DNA of 18,916 nucleotides from Burkholderiaceae bacterium (GTDB lineage Bacteria; Pseudomonadota; Gammaproteobacteria; Burkholderiales; Burkholderiaceae_D), in NCBI GenBank assembly GCA_019752915.1, contig JAIELO010000312.1, positions 1 to 18,916 of the forward strand, written 5' to 3'. The translations under genes were made by a program, and so were the position numbers. The notes beneath the pieces were generated by a model, which saw only the letters and a program-made list of their open reading frames with translations, was not told the origin of the DNA and made no database searches. Shown here piece by piece: positions 7,338 to 14,967 of this stretch (within the stretch, counting starts at the first letter, position 1; every line of letters starts with the position of its first letter).

Positions 7338-8213
7338 ATGAAATTTTCGCCCCTGCACACCCTGAAATCCCTGTTCGCCGCGACGCTGTTGCTGGCCGCC
7401 ACCTACGCCCAGGCCCAGTCGGCCGACCACGTATTCCGCGTATCAGCCATCCCTGATGAAGCGCCAACCGAGTTGCAGCGTAAGTTCAAGCCACTGGGCG
7501 AATATCTGGAGAAGAAAATCGGCATGAAGGTGGAATTCACCCCGGTGACCGACTACGCCGCTTCGGTAGAAGCACTGATCAATAAGAAAGTCGACATGGT
7601 CTGGTTCGGCGGCTTCACCTTCGTGCAAGCCAAGGACCGCAGCAAGAACCAGATCACCCCGCTGGTGCAGCGCGCCGAAGATGAAAAATTCAAATCGGTG
7701 TTCATCACCACCAACAAAGACATCAACAAGCTGGAAGACCTGAAAGGCCGCACCCTGAGCTTCGGTTCGGAATCGTCGACCTCGGGCCACCTGATGCCGC
7801 GTTCCTTCCTGCTGGCTGCCAAAATCAATCCGGACACCGACCTGAAACGCATCGCCTTCTCCGGCGCCCATGACGCCACCGTGGCCGCCGTTGCAGGCGG
7901 CAAGGTCGACGCCGGCGCATTGAACATCTCGGTCTGGGAAAAACTGGTCGCCGAGAAGAAGGTCGATCCTGCCGTGGTCCGCGTGTTCTACACCACGCCC
8001 GGCTACTACGATTACAACTGGAGCGTACGTAGCGACATGAGCGCCGATCTGAAGAAAAAACTCAGCGACGCTTTCCTGGCACTCGATCCGAAAAATCCGC
8101 AGGACAAAATCATCATGGACCTGCAGCGCGCCTCGAAATTCATCCCGACCAAGGCTGAGAACTACACCGCAATCGAAGCAGCGGCACAGAACGCGGGTCT
8201 GCTGAAGAAGTAA
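7338..8213 (+). CDS. PhnD-type periplasmic substrate-binding protein (phosphonate/phosphite/selenate class)
   Basis: A 291-residue secreted binding protein. Residues 1 to about 26 are a signal peptide: MKFSPLHTLK, a hydrophobic core, then AQAQS at the likely cleavage site. The mature part is a type II periplasmic fold of the PhnD family: VSAIPDEAPTEL near the start, VEFTPVTDYAASVEAL, DMVWFGGFTFVQAK, GSESSTSGHLMPR (the anion-binding loop region) and YDYNWSVRSD. The SSTSGHLMPR and PDEAPTEL wording recalls proteins named putative selenate ABC transporter binding protein, but substrate class cannot be fixed from sequence. Start choice: AAGGT at 7325-7329, eight bases before ATG 7338, giving a normal signal peptide; an upstream in-frame ATG (7230) would bury it. 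It is followed after 3 bases by its ATPase gene. Confidence 0.88.
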   Translation: MKFSPLHTLKSLFAATLLLAATYAQAQSADHVFRVSAIPDEAPTELQRKFKPLGEYLEKKIGMKVEFTPVTDYAASVEALINKKVDMVWFGGFTFVQAKDRSKNQITPLVQRAEDEKFKSVFITTNKDINKLEDLKGRTLSFGSESSTSGHLMPRSFLLAAKINPDTDLKRIAFSGAHDATVAAVAGGKVDAGALNISVWEKLVAEKKVDPAVVRVFYTTPGYYDYNWSVRSDMSADLKKKLSDAFLALDPKNPQDKIIMDLQRASKFIPTKAENYTAIEAAAQNAGLLKK

Positions 8214-8216
8214 TCG

Positions 8217-9041
8217 ATGCTGACTTACCAACTGCAAGAGCTGACGGTGCGCCATCCCGGCGCAGCGCAGCAGGCTGCCCTGCACAGCCTGAACCTGAGC
8301 ATCAAGCAGGGCGAACAGATCGCCCTGATCGGTCCCTCGGGCGCGGGCAAGACCACACTCCTGGCCACGCTGGCACTGGCCCAGCAGCCAGCCAGCGGGC
8401 GCTTCGAGGCATTCGGGGTGGTGCCGTGGGCGCTCGCCCATGGTGCGCGTCACCGCCTGCGCGCACGGCTGTTTCTGGCGCCGCAGACGCCGCCGCTGCC
8501 ACCCCGCCAGCGGGTGGTCACGGCGGTGCTGGCAGCACGCTTGCCGCACTGGAGTTTGTGGCGCTCACTGACGTCGCTGTTCAAACCGGCCGATCCGGAG
8601 GCAGCATGGCAGGCACTCTCGCGCTTCAATCTGGGCGATAAACTCTATGCGCGGGTTGACCGCTTGTCGGGTGGCGAACGGCAGCGCTGTGCGCTGGCGC
8701 GCTTGCTGTTGTCGACGGCCGAAGCACTGCTGGTCGATGAACCCTTATCGGCGCTCGATCCGGCACTCTCCACGCTGACCCTGAATACCCTGCGTGAGGA
8801 AGCGCGCCAGCGTAACGCCACGCTGATCTGCAGTCTGCATCAGGTAGAACTGGCGCTGGCACACTTCCCGCGCATCGTCGCCCTGCGTGACGGCCGGATT
8901 GCCTTCGACCTGCCGCGCGAACAGGTCACCCCGGCGATGATCGCTGCCCTGTATCAGGGCGAGACCACGCAATCGCCCGAGGCTGCGTTGCCGGAATCCG
9001 ACCCGATGCTGGTCCGGCCCGGCGTAGGTGCCTGCCTGTAA
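8217..9041 (+). CDS. ABC transporter ATP-binding protein (PhnC-like)
   Basis: A 274-residue ATPase that would energise import of the ligand of the preceding binding protein. Visible motifs: Walker A GPSGAGKTT (39-47), Q-loop Q90, signature LSGGERQR (150-157), Walker B ALLVDEP (170-176, catalytic E175) and the switch His in LICSLHQVE (H208). The signature and the LIGPSGAGKTTLL wording fit the PhnC group. The start ATG lies three bases after the stop of the binding-protein gene. The last ~25 residues after ALYQGE are a low-similarity tail. The cognate permeases are not adjacent; the nearest candidates begin at 13327 on the same strand. The stop codon runs straight into a tandem repeat. Confidence 0.9.
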   Translation: MLTYQLQELTVRHPGAAQQAALHSLNLSIKQGEQIALIGPSGAGKTTLLATLALAQQPASGRFEAFGVVPWALAHGARHRLRARLFLAPQTPPLPPRQRVVTAVLAARLPHWSLWRSLTSLFKPADPEAAWQALSRFNLGDKLYARVDRLSGGERQRCALARLLLSTAEALLVDEPLSALDPALSTLTLNTLREEARQRNATLICSLHQVELALAHFPRIVALRDGRIAFDLPREQVTPAMIAALYQGETTQSPEAALPESDPMLVRPGVGACL

Positions 9042-9067
9042 GTACGCAAAGTACGCAGAGTACGCAA
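9041..9067. repeat. Three tandem 9-bp repeats at the end of the ATPase gene
   Basis: AGTACGCAA, AGTACGCAG and AGTACGCAA follow one another without spacing, starting on the last base of the ATPase stop codon. Next comes a small hairpin (CCGCA/TGCGG, loop CAG, about 9078-9090). The spacer separates convergent genes. No T-run makes this a standard terminator. Confidence 0.8.
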
Positions 9068-9104
9068 GCCCGGCCCGCACAGTGCGGCGCCGGTACTGCG
9101 TCGA

Positions 9105-9809
9105 TCATCCCCCTGAGGGCAGCTCGTAACGGTAGCCCACCCCGTACACCGAATGCAGACAATCGGCGCGTGCGCCCAGCTTGCGGCGGATGTTACGGAT
9201 ATGCGAGTCGACCGTGCGGTCGCTGGTATCGCGCTGATCTTCATGCGACAGATCCAGTAATTGCTGGCGCGAGAACACCCGCTGCGGATGGTCGATCAAT
9301 TCTGCCAGCAGGCGGAATTCCACCGGCGTCAATGCCATCGCCACCCCGTCCAGCCTGACGTCCATACGTTCCCGATCGACCAGCAGTGGCAGCATGGGTG
9401 GCGTTGCCGGTTCGCTGATGCTCAATGGCGCTTGCAGCTTCCCGCTACGCCGCAAATGCACCTTGGCGCGCGCCACCACTTCACGCGGACTGAAAGGCTT
9501 GCAGACATAATCGTCGGCTCCCGTTTCGAGACCCAGCAGCCGGTCGATTTCCGTCACCCGCGCCGTCAGCATGATGATCGGCAGCTGGGAAAAGCGCCGC
9601 ACCTCGGTGCAGACACCGATGCCATCCAGCTGCGGCAGCATCAGATCGAGCACCATCAGGTCAATGTCAGCGTTGCGTGCCTGCGCGACCGCGCTCAGAC
9701 CATCTGCCACGTGCGTGCAGCGGTAGCCGGCGGCCTCGAAATAATCGTTCAGCAGCGCTGCAATCTTGGCGTCATCTTCGACCACCAGTATGTGCTGACG
9801 ATGCTCCAT
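9105..9809 (-). CDS. baeR: BaeR-like OmpR-family response regulator
   Basis: A 234-residue DNA-binding response regulator. The receiver domain (about 5-118) has the acidic pair E11/D12, phospho-acceptor D55 in LVLDLMLP-type context (VLDLMLP, 53-59), T82 and K104 in CKPFSPRE. A winged-helix OmpR-type domain covers about 145-232 (LTPVEFRLL, RVFSRQQLL, DRTVDSHIRNIRRKL, VYGVGYRYE). Wording such as TEIDRLLGLETGADDY and CKPFSPREVVARAK is close to enteric BaeR, which controls envelope-stress and efflux genes. Start choice: GGAGG eight bases before ATG 9809. It is the second gene of a kinase-regulator operon, 31 bases after the kinase stop. The BaeR name is by resemblance; targets here are unknown. 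Confidence 0.93.
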   Translation of the reverse strand: MEHRQHILVVEDDAKIAALLNDYFEAAGYRCTHVADGLSAVAQARNADIDLMVLDLMLPQLDGIGVCTEVRRFSQLPIIMLTARVTEIDRLLGLETGADDYVCKPFSPREVVARAKVHLRRSGKLQAPLSISEPATPPMLPLLVDRERMDVRLDGVAMALTPVEFRLLAELIDHPQRVFSRQQLLDLSHEDQRDTSDRTVDSHIRNIRRKLGARADCLHSVYGVGYRYELPSGG

Positions 9810-9840
9810 CAGGAATGCCTCCGATTGAGATGCGTGTTAT

Positions 9841-11433
9841 TCATGTGCGCGTCGCAGTCGCAACGGACAGTGGCAAGCGCAGCAGCATGCGCACCCCGCC
9901 CAGCACCGAAGCGCTGGCGCCTATGGTTCCGCCATGCGCTTCGACCAGTGCGCGGCAGATCGCCAGTCCCAGACCGCTGCCGCCACGCTCGCGCGTGCGC
10001 GCCGCATCGACCCGGTACAGGCGCTCGAACAACTGGCCATGGGTACCGGCCGGAACACCGGGCGCCGTGTCTTCGATCACCAGTTCGGCCTGTCCCTGCA
10101 GCGTTTGCAGGGACAGCACAATCTCCCCGCCAGCATCGGTATAACGCAGACTGTTCTCCAGCAGATTGACCAGTACCTGCGTCAGCCGGCCGGCATCGGC
10201 GCGCAACAGCACTGGCCCGGACGGCAAGCGCCAGCTCAGGTCCAGCCCCTGCTGGCGTGCCCGCGTCTGATAGCGTAGCAGTAAAGGCGCCAGCAAAGCC
10301 TGCAGGTCCAGCACTTGCCAGTCATATTGCAGATCGCCGGCAGCGGCCATGGTCAGCTGGTGCAGATCATCGACTAACTGGTTCAGGCGCAGCACCTCGG
10401 TATGCAGCGAAGCCAGCGCATGGGCATCGGCCTGTCGGATGCCATCCTGCAGCGCTTCGATTTCGCCACGGATGACCGATAGCGGCGTGCGCAATTCATG
10501 CGACACATCGGCCAGCATCTTGCGACGTTGCTGCTCGCTCGCCTCCAGCGCCTGTGCCATCGCATTCACGTGCAGCGCCAGCTCGGCCAGTTCATCGCGC
10601 GATAGCAGCGGCGCGCGCGCCGACAACTCGCCCTTCGCCAGTCGCGCCGTCACATCGCGCAGCGCTGCCACCGGGCGCAGTAGATGCCGCGCCAGCCAGA
10701 TCGCCGCCAGCAACGCCACCCCGAACAGCGCACAGGCCAGTAGCACAATGGTGCGCAGCTGCTCGCGCAGGAAAGTGGTAGCGCTGGTATCGGCACCGCT
10801 GGCCTGGCGCAGTGGCAGCATGCGCATCCGGCCCACTACCTGCCCGTCGACTTTGATGGCACGTTCTATCCCCGGCGGAAAATCCGCCGGCCCGATCACG
10901 CTACGGCCGTCGGCATCGACAATCGAAATACGCGACAGCAGGCCGACCGGATCATGCCGGTTCGGCGGCGGATCGCGGCGTGGTGGTGGCGGGACCAAGC
11001 CCGGACCCGGACCCGGACCCGGTCCCGGCTCCTGCTCCGTCCCCGGCCCTGCATCGTCGCCATGTTCCGGTCTTGGCCTAGGACCGCGTGGCGGGTGACG
11101 CCCGTCACCACGATGCGCACTTTGCGCACGATGTGGCCGGTCATCGCCGGCGGCATCGGCCTGCAACTGTGGCTGCATCTCGGCCAGCAGATCACCGAGC
11201 ACTCTGGGCCTGCCACGCAGCCATTCGAAATTTCCCTCGCGCCGGTAGCGCTGTTCCAGCAGCACCCGCAGTTGATCGAAATCCTGCGTCTGCAACTGGT
11301 TCAGATAGGAGACGAAACCGCGCTGCAGACTGACGCTGGTCACCCACGCCATGGTAACCAGACACAGCAGCACAATCGCCGTCACGGCCAGTGCGATTTT
11401 GCGCACGATGGTTAGGCGCCATCTCGATTCCAT
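9841..11433 (-). CDS. baeS: BaeS-like membrane sensor histidine kinase
   Basis: A 530-residue sensor kinase. TM1 lies at about 11-33, a periplasmic domain at about 34-226, TM2 at about 227-250, HAMP at about 250-302, then HisKA with DVSHELRTPL (H312) and a HATPase domain with N-box NLLENSLRYT (423-432), G1 EDTAPGVP (454-461) and G2 GGSGLGLAIC (484-493). EDTAPGVP and the following FERLYR resemble BaeS. The periplasmic domain carries an unusual insert (about 95-160): rich in His/Arg/Pro, then a Gly-Pro repeat. Start choice: ATG 11433 puts TM1 at the N-terminus and has AGGG/CAGG upstream. A longer in-frame start at 11619 would run across the cytochrome gene promoter and add a Cys-rich tail unlike this family. 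It is the first gene of the operon. Confidence 0.93.
   Translation of the reverse strand: MESRWRLTIVRKIALAVTAIVLLCLVTMAWVTSVSLQRGFVSYLNQLQTQDFDQLRVLLEQRYRREGNFEWLRGRPRVLGDLLAEMQPQLQADAAGDDRPHRAQSAHRGDGRHPPRGPRPRPEHGDDAGPGTEQEPGPGPGPGPGLVPPPPRRDPPPNRHDPVGLLSRISIVDADGRSVIGPADFPPGIERAIKVDGQVVGRMRMLPLRQASGADTSATTFLREQLRTIVLLACALFGVALLAAIWLARHLLRPVAALRDVTARLAKGELSARAPLLSRDELAELALHVNAMAQALEASEQQRRKMLADVSHELRTPLSVIRGEIEALQDGIRQADAHALASLHTEVLRLNQLVDDLHQLTMAAAGDLQYDWQVLDLQALLAPLLLRYQTRARQQGLDLSWRLPSGPVLLRADAGRLTQVLVNLLENSLRYTDAGGEIVLSLQTLQGQAELVIEDTAPGVPAGTHGQLFERLYRVDAARTRERGGSGLGLAICRALVEAHGGTIGASASVLGGVRMLLRLPLSVATATRT
11000..11028. repeat. Hexanucleotide tandem repeat inside the kinase gene
   Basis: CCCGGA is repeated three times, then CCCGGT and a partial CCCGG, about 4.8 copies. 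On the coding (minus) strand it gives the Gly-Pro repeat at residues about 136-145. Unit length keeps the reading frame, so copy number can vary without breaking the kinase. Confidence 0.85.
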
Positions 11434-11490
11434 ACCTGCCCTTGTCTGGGTACTGCCACACACCACACGGTGCCAGCACATCATACCTGC

Positions 11491-11563
11491 CAAATGTGCA
11501 GGCAATATGGATGATGCGCTAAAGCAACAACAAGTTGCCGCCTGCATTGTTCCTGCACATTTG
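11491..11563. promoter_or_regulatory. Pair of perfect 12-bp sites in inverted orientation between kinase and cytochrome genes
   Basis: CAAATGTGCAGG at 11491-11502 and its exact reverse complement CCTGCACATTTG at 11552-11563 flank 49 bases in the divergent region 11434-11606. Centre-to-centre distance is 61 bp, close to six helical turns. Separately, CATACCTGCC occurs at 11431-11440 and 11482-11491. The arrangement suggests operator sites, perhaps for the BaeR-like regulator encoded here. Confidence 0.55.
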
Positions 11564-11606
11564 CACGGCACTCTGGCGTCATTGTCACAGCACCCCGGAG
11601 ACCACC

Positions 11607-13136
11607 ATGCGCCCCACACCGAGCAACTATCTGCCTCTCAGCCTCCTCGCTGCCGCCGTCCTGAGCGGCTGCGGTGGCAGCAGCGACACGGCGAGCGTCG
11701 CTGCCACGCCACGCGTCTTACAGGGTGCTGCAGTGGCCACACCGGCGGCCGTCAGCACACCGGCGGCGGTCAATCCGTTACTGCCCGTCGCCAACGAAGC
11801 GGGCGAAGCGCTCACCCTCAGTAGCGCGGGCAGCATCGATCGCAGCAATCCCTTCTTTCAGGGGCAGGGCAATGGCCGCAGTTGCGCCAGTTGCCACCAG
11901 CCCGACAACGGCTGGAGCATCGGCCCGGACAAACTCGCCGCGCGCTTCACCGCTAGTAACGGCCTCGATCCGGTCTTCCGCAGCGTCGATGGCGCCGTCT
12001 CGCCACTGGCTGCCACCACCACGCTCGAACAGAAACGGCTAGCCTACGCGCTGCTACTGGGTAAAGGCCTGATCCGGGTTGGCCTGCCGCTGCCAGCCGG
12101 CGCCGAATTCTCGCTTGCCAGCGTCGACGACCCTTATCACTACGCCAGCGCCAGCGAACTGTCATTATTCCGCCGCCCGCTACCCACCACCAATCTGAAA
12201 TTCCTCAGCAGCGTGATGTGGGATGGCCGCGAGACGGCCACCGGCACCACGGGTGCCAACTGCCTGCGCAATGTCCGCCCCGCCCTGTGCTTTGCCAGCA
12301 TCGATAGCAGCCTGCTGCACCAGTCCAACGCCGCAGTACGCGGCCATGCCGAAGCTGCGGCCGATCTGAGCGCCGCCCAGCAGCGCGCCATCGTCGATTT
12401 CGAGCAAACCCTGTTCACCGCCCAGATTACCTCTAGCAGCGCTGGCAGCCTGACGGCAGCAGGTGCGCTGGGCGGCCCGCTGGCACTGTCGCAGACGGCC
12501 TACTACTTCGGCATCAACGATCTGGAAGCTGGCGACTACCAGAGTGGCGCGCCTTTTAACCGCAGCGTCATCAACCTGTACGGGGCTTGGCGCAATCTGG
12601 ACCGGCCGCAACCACCAGCGCAGCGCGGTCGCCCGCCTGCAGCACCGACTGCAACCGACCTGGCGCGTGCCGCCATCGCCCGGGGCGAACAGATTTTCAA
12701 TAACAAGGGTTTCAATATTACCGGTGTCGCCGGTTTCAATGACGAACTGCGCCGCCCGCTGGCCCGCGGCAGCTGCACCAGTTGCCACGACGCGCCGGGC
12801 ATCGGTTCGCAATCGGTCGCCCGCCTGTTCAATACCGGCGTGGCCGCCGCAGCGCTACGTAGCGCAGACCTGCCGCTGTACACCCTGCGCAATAACGCCA
12901 CGGGCGAGACCGTCGCCACCAGCGACCCCGGCGCCGCCATGGTCAGCGGCAAGTGGAAAGACATCGGCCGCTTCAAGGTGCCGAGCCTGCGCGGGCTGGA
13001 ATCACGCTCGCCGTATTTCCATGACGGCTCGGCGGCCAGCATCGAAGCACTGGTGAAGTTCTACGACACCCGCTTCGCAATCGGCTACACCCCGCAGGAG
13101 GCGGCCGATCTGGCAGCGTTCCTGAAAGCGCTGTAA
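11607..13136 (+). CDS. Di-heme cytochrome c peroxidase/MauG-family lipoprotein
   Basis: A 509-residue exported protein. The N-terminus is a lipoprotein signal: MRPTPSNYLP, a hydrophobic stretch, then the lipobox LSGC with C22. An Ala/Thr/Pro-rich tether (about 28-60) follows. Two c-type heme sites are present: CASCH (93-97) and CTSCH (390-394). The C-terminal FKVPSLRGLESRSPYFHDG motif is typical of the bacterial di-heme peroxidase/MauG family. Such proteins reduce peroxide or carry out oxidative protein or metabolite chemistry in the periplasm; which applies here cannot be told. It is longer than classical CcpA (about 320-350 aa), with extra residues between the hemes. Start choice: GGAG at 11597-11600, six bases before ATG 11607. 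It is divergent from the kinase gene across paired inverted sites, so control by that two-component system is plausible. Confidence 0.9.
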   Translation: MRPTPSNYLPLSLLAAAVLSGCGGSSDTASVAATPRVLQGAAVATPAAVSTPAAVNPLLPVANEAGEALTLSSAGSIDRSNPFFQGQGNGRSCASCHQPDNGWSIGPDKLAARFTASNGLDPVFRSVDGAVSPLAATTTLEQKRLAYALLLGKGLIRVGLPLPAGAEFSLASVDDPYHYASASELSLFRRPLPTTNLKFLSSVMWDGRETATGTTGANCLRNVRPALCFASIDSSLLHQSNAAVRGHAEAAADLSAAQQRAIVDFEQTLFTAQITSSSAGSLTAAGALGGPLALSQTAYYFGINDLEAGDYQSGAPFNRSVINLYGAWRNLDRPQPPAQRGRPPAAPTATDLARAAIARGEQIFNNKGFNITGVAGFNDELRRPLARGSCTSCHDAPGIGSQSVARLFNTGVAAAALRSADLPLYTLRNNATGETVATSDPGAAMVSGKWKDIGRFKVPSLRGLESRSPYFHDGSAASIEALVKFYDTRFAIGYTPQEAADLAAFLKAL

Positions 13137-13139
13137 GCC

Positions 13140-13170
13140 TGCAGCAGCGGCAATCACTGCCGCTGCTGCA
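13140..13170. terminator. Perfect 13-bp hairpin after the cytochrome gene (no T-run)
   Basis: TGCAGCAGCGGCA (13140-13152) pairs perfectly with TGCCGCTGCTGCA (13158-13170) around the 5-base loop ATCAC, four bases after the cytochrome stop. It is very stable but not followed by T residues, so it may be a 3' stabilising or Rho-assisted end rather than a classical terminator. Confidence 0.55.
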
Positions 13171-13184
13171 TGGGAGCCGGCTTC

Positions 13185-13198
13185 TTTGCTATGATAGC
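13185..13198 (+). promoter_or_regulatory. Second copy of the extended -10/palindrome block, before the permease operon
   Basis: TTTGCTATGATAGC is identical to 7233-7246 and lies 128 bases before the first permease ATG. It supplies TGCTATGAT (extended -10) and the palindrome GCTAT-G-ATAGC. Upstream CTTC and downstream GCTGA-like bases are also similar between the two copies. This gives the permease half of the transporter its own promoter after the cytochrome hairpin. Confidence 0.5.
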
Positions 13199-13239
13199 GG
13201 CTGATTCCCTCGGAACCAGACAACGCGCGAATAGCTTTC

Positions 13240-13269
13240 ATAGCGCCGCATGCCCGCATGCGACGCTAT
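13240..13269. promoter_or_regulatory. Inverted repeat in the leader of the permease operon
   Basis: Two 14-base arms (13240-13253 and 13256-13269) pair with a single mismatch (13246/13263) around CC. Outer arms are ATAGCG/CGCTAT and inner arms CGCATGC/GCATGCG. It could be an operator or an RNA hairpin in the leader. No T-run follows. Confidence 0.55.
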
Positions 13270-13326
13270 CGCAATCGACCAATCATAGACCGCTAGCCCG
13301 TCGCTAGATTACCCGCTCCCGTAACG

Positions 13327-14160
13327 ATGACCGCATCGCTCACTAGTTTGCATCCCGATCCGGCCTGGCGCGGCCGACTGGCCATAAGCGCCGTCGCCCT
13401 GATCCTGCTCTGGCCGATGCTGGTGGTGACCGAATTCAAGCCTTGGCTGCTGCTGGACTGGCAAAGCCTGAGCGCCACAGGTCGATTTCTGGCCGATTTT
13501 CTGGTGCCGGCGCACGGACCGGAATTCCTGCTCATGCTGCTCGAGCAAACCTGGCAAACGGTCGCCATTGCCACCGCCGGTCTGACACTGGCCCTGCTCG
13601 GCGCGATTCCCGCCACCCTGATTATCAACGAGCAACTGTCGATTTCACGCCTCGGCACCGGCCGTATGCGGCCACTGGCGCGCGCCGTGCGCCAGCTGGT
13701 GCGCTGGTGCATGGTGATACTGCGCAGCGTGCCCGAACTGGTGTGGGCGCTGCTGTTCGTGCGCATCATCGGCCTCGGTCCCACCGCCGGTGTGCTGGCC
13801 ATCGCCCTGACCTACTGCGGCATGCTGGGCAAAGTGTATGCCGAGATTCTCGAATCGTCCGACGCGCGCGCCAGTAACACCCTGCTCGCCAACGGCAGCG
13901 GGCGCCTTGCCGCACTGCTGTATGGTGCGCTGCCGGAAGCGGCCGCCGAACTGATGTCCTACACCGTGTATCGCTGGGAATGCGCGATCCGTGGCTCGGT
14001 CGTAATGGGCTTCGTCGGCGCGGGCGGGCTGGGTCAGCGCATGGATGAATCAATGAAAATGCTGGCCGGCGCAGAAGTGAGCAGCATGCTGCTGGTGTTC
14101 GTCGCCCTGGTTGCGCTGGCCGACCTGTTTTCCAAAACCTTACGGCGCCGCCTCGGATGA
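13327..14160 (+). CDS. PhnE-type ABC transporter permease (first of a pair)
   Basis: A 277-residue inner-membrane permease with about six hydrophobic segments, starting with one at about 18-36. The cytoplasmic EAA-type loop is seen around YAEILESSDARASNTLLANG and the following GALPEAAAELMSYTVYRWE; VMGFVGAGGLGQ follows, as in PhnE proteins. These permeases form the channel for the anion delivered by a PhnD-type binding protein. No good Shine-Dalgarno sequence is seen before ATG 13327. The gene overlaps the next permease by four bases (ATGA), so they are coupled and probably form a heterodimer. The matching binding protein and ATPase are at 7338-9041. Confidence 0.88.
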   Translation: MTASLTSLHPDPAWRGRLAISAVALILLWPMLVVTEFKPWLLLDWQSLSATGRFLADFLVPAHGPEFLLMLLEQTWQTVAIATAGLTLALLGAIPATLIINEQLSISRLGTGRMRPLARAVRQLVRWCMVILRSVPELVWALLFVRIIGLGPTAGVLAIALTYCGMLGKVYAEILESSDARASNTLLANGSGRLAALLYGALPEAAAELMSYTVYRWECAIRGSVVMGFVGAGGLGQRMDESMKMLAGAEVSSMLLVFVALVALADLFSKTLRRRLG

Positions 14161-14948
14161 AATCGCCCCTGCCTGCCGCCCCGCGCCGCGACTGGACCAT
14201 CCTCAGCCTGATGCTGCTGGTGCTGTGCCTGATCGTCGCCAGCTTCGCCACCCTGCCTCTGAAATGGCGCGAATTCTTCACGTTCGACGCCGTGCGCAGT
14301 ATTCTGGAACTGCTGGCCGGCTTCACCCCGCCTGACCTGACGCCAGCCTTCCTCACACGCACCGGCTGGGCCGCTATCGAAACCATGGCCATGTCGGCAC
14401 TCGGCACCCTACTCGCCGTAGCCGCAGCACTGCTATTTTCCCTGCCCGGCTCCGGGCGACTGGGACGCCCTGCCCGTGCCCTGATGCGCGCCCTGCTGAA
14501 TGTACTGCGCTCGATCCCGGAACTGGTGTGGGCCGCGATTCTGCTGATCGCAGCAGGTCTGGGCCCGTTCGGCGGCACACTGGCGCTAGCCGCCCACACC
14601 GCCGGGGTGCTGGGACGGCTGTTTGCCGATGCGCTGGAAAATGCCGCACCACTGCCGGAACAGAGCCTGCGCACCAATGGCGCCAGTGCCAGCGCCGCCT
14701 TCTTCTACGCGACCCTGCCGCAAACCCTGCCCCAGATGCTGTCCTACACCCTGTACCGCTGGGAGAACAATATCCGCGCCGCCGCCATCCTCGGTGTGGT
14801 CGGCGCCGGTGGACTGGGGCAGATGCTGAAATTTCACCTGTCGCTGTTCCAGATGCAGCAGGCCGCCACCGTGATCCTCGCCATGCTGTTACTGGTGGCG
14901 CTGGTCGATGCCGTCAGCTTCGCGCTGCGCCGCGCGCTCACCCGCTAG
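14157..14948 (+). CDS. PhnE-type ABC transporter permease (second of a pair)
   Basis: A 263-residue membrane protein paralogous to the preceding permease. Shared landmarks are LRSIPELVWA (LRSVPELVWA in the first), an EAA loop around LFADALENAAPLPEQSLRTNG, then ATLPQTLPQMLSYTLYRWE and VVGAGGLGQ. The two repeats suggest an old duplication into a heterodimeric channel. The first hydrophobic segment is at about 13-32. Start ATG 14157 overlaps the previous stop. The gene is followed after 19 bases by a LolD/MacB-type ATPase. Confidence 0.88.
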   Translation: MKSPLPAAPRRDWTILSLMLLVLCLIVASFATLPLKWREFFTFDAVRSILELLAGFTPPDLTPAFLTRTGWAAIETMAMSALGTLLAVAAALLFSLPGSGRLGRPARALMRALLNVLRSIPELVWAAILLIAAGLGPFGGTLALAAHTAGVLGRLFADALENAAPLPEQSLRTNGASASAAFFYATLPQTLPQMLSYTLYRWENNIRAAAILGVVGAGGLGQMLKFHLSLFQMQQAATVILAMLLLVALVDAVSFALRRALTR

Positions 14949-14967
14949 CCCTTTTCCAAAGCTCCCC

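Noticed and set aside
11434..11619. Longer start of the sensor kinase at ATG 11619
   Set aside because: It would overlap the start of the divergent cytochrome gene and add 62 Cys/Trp-rich residues before TM1.
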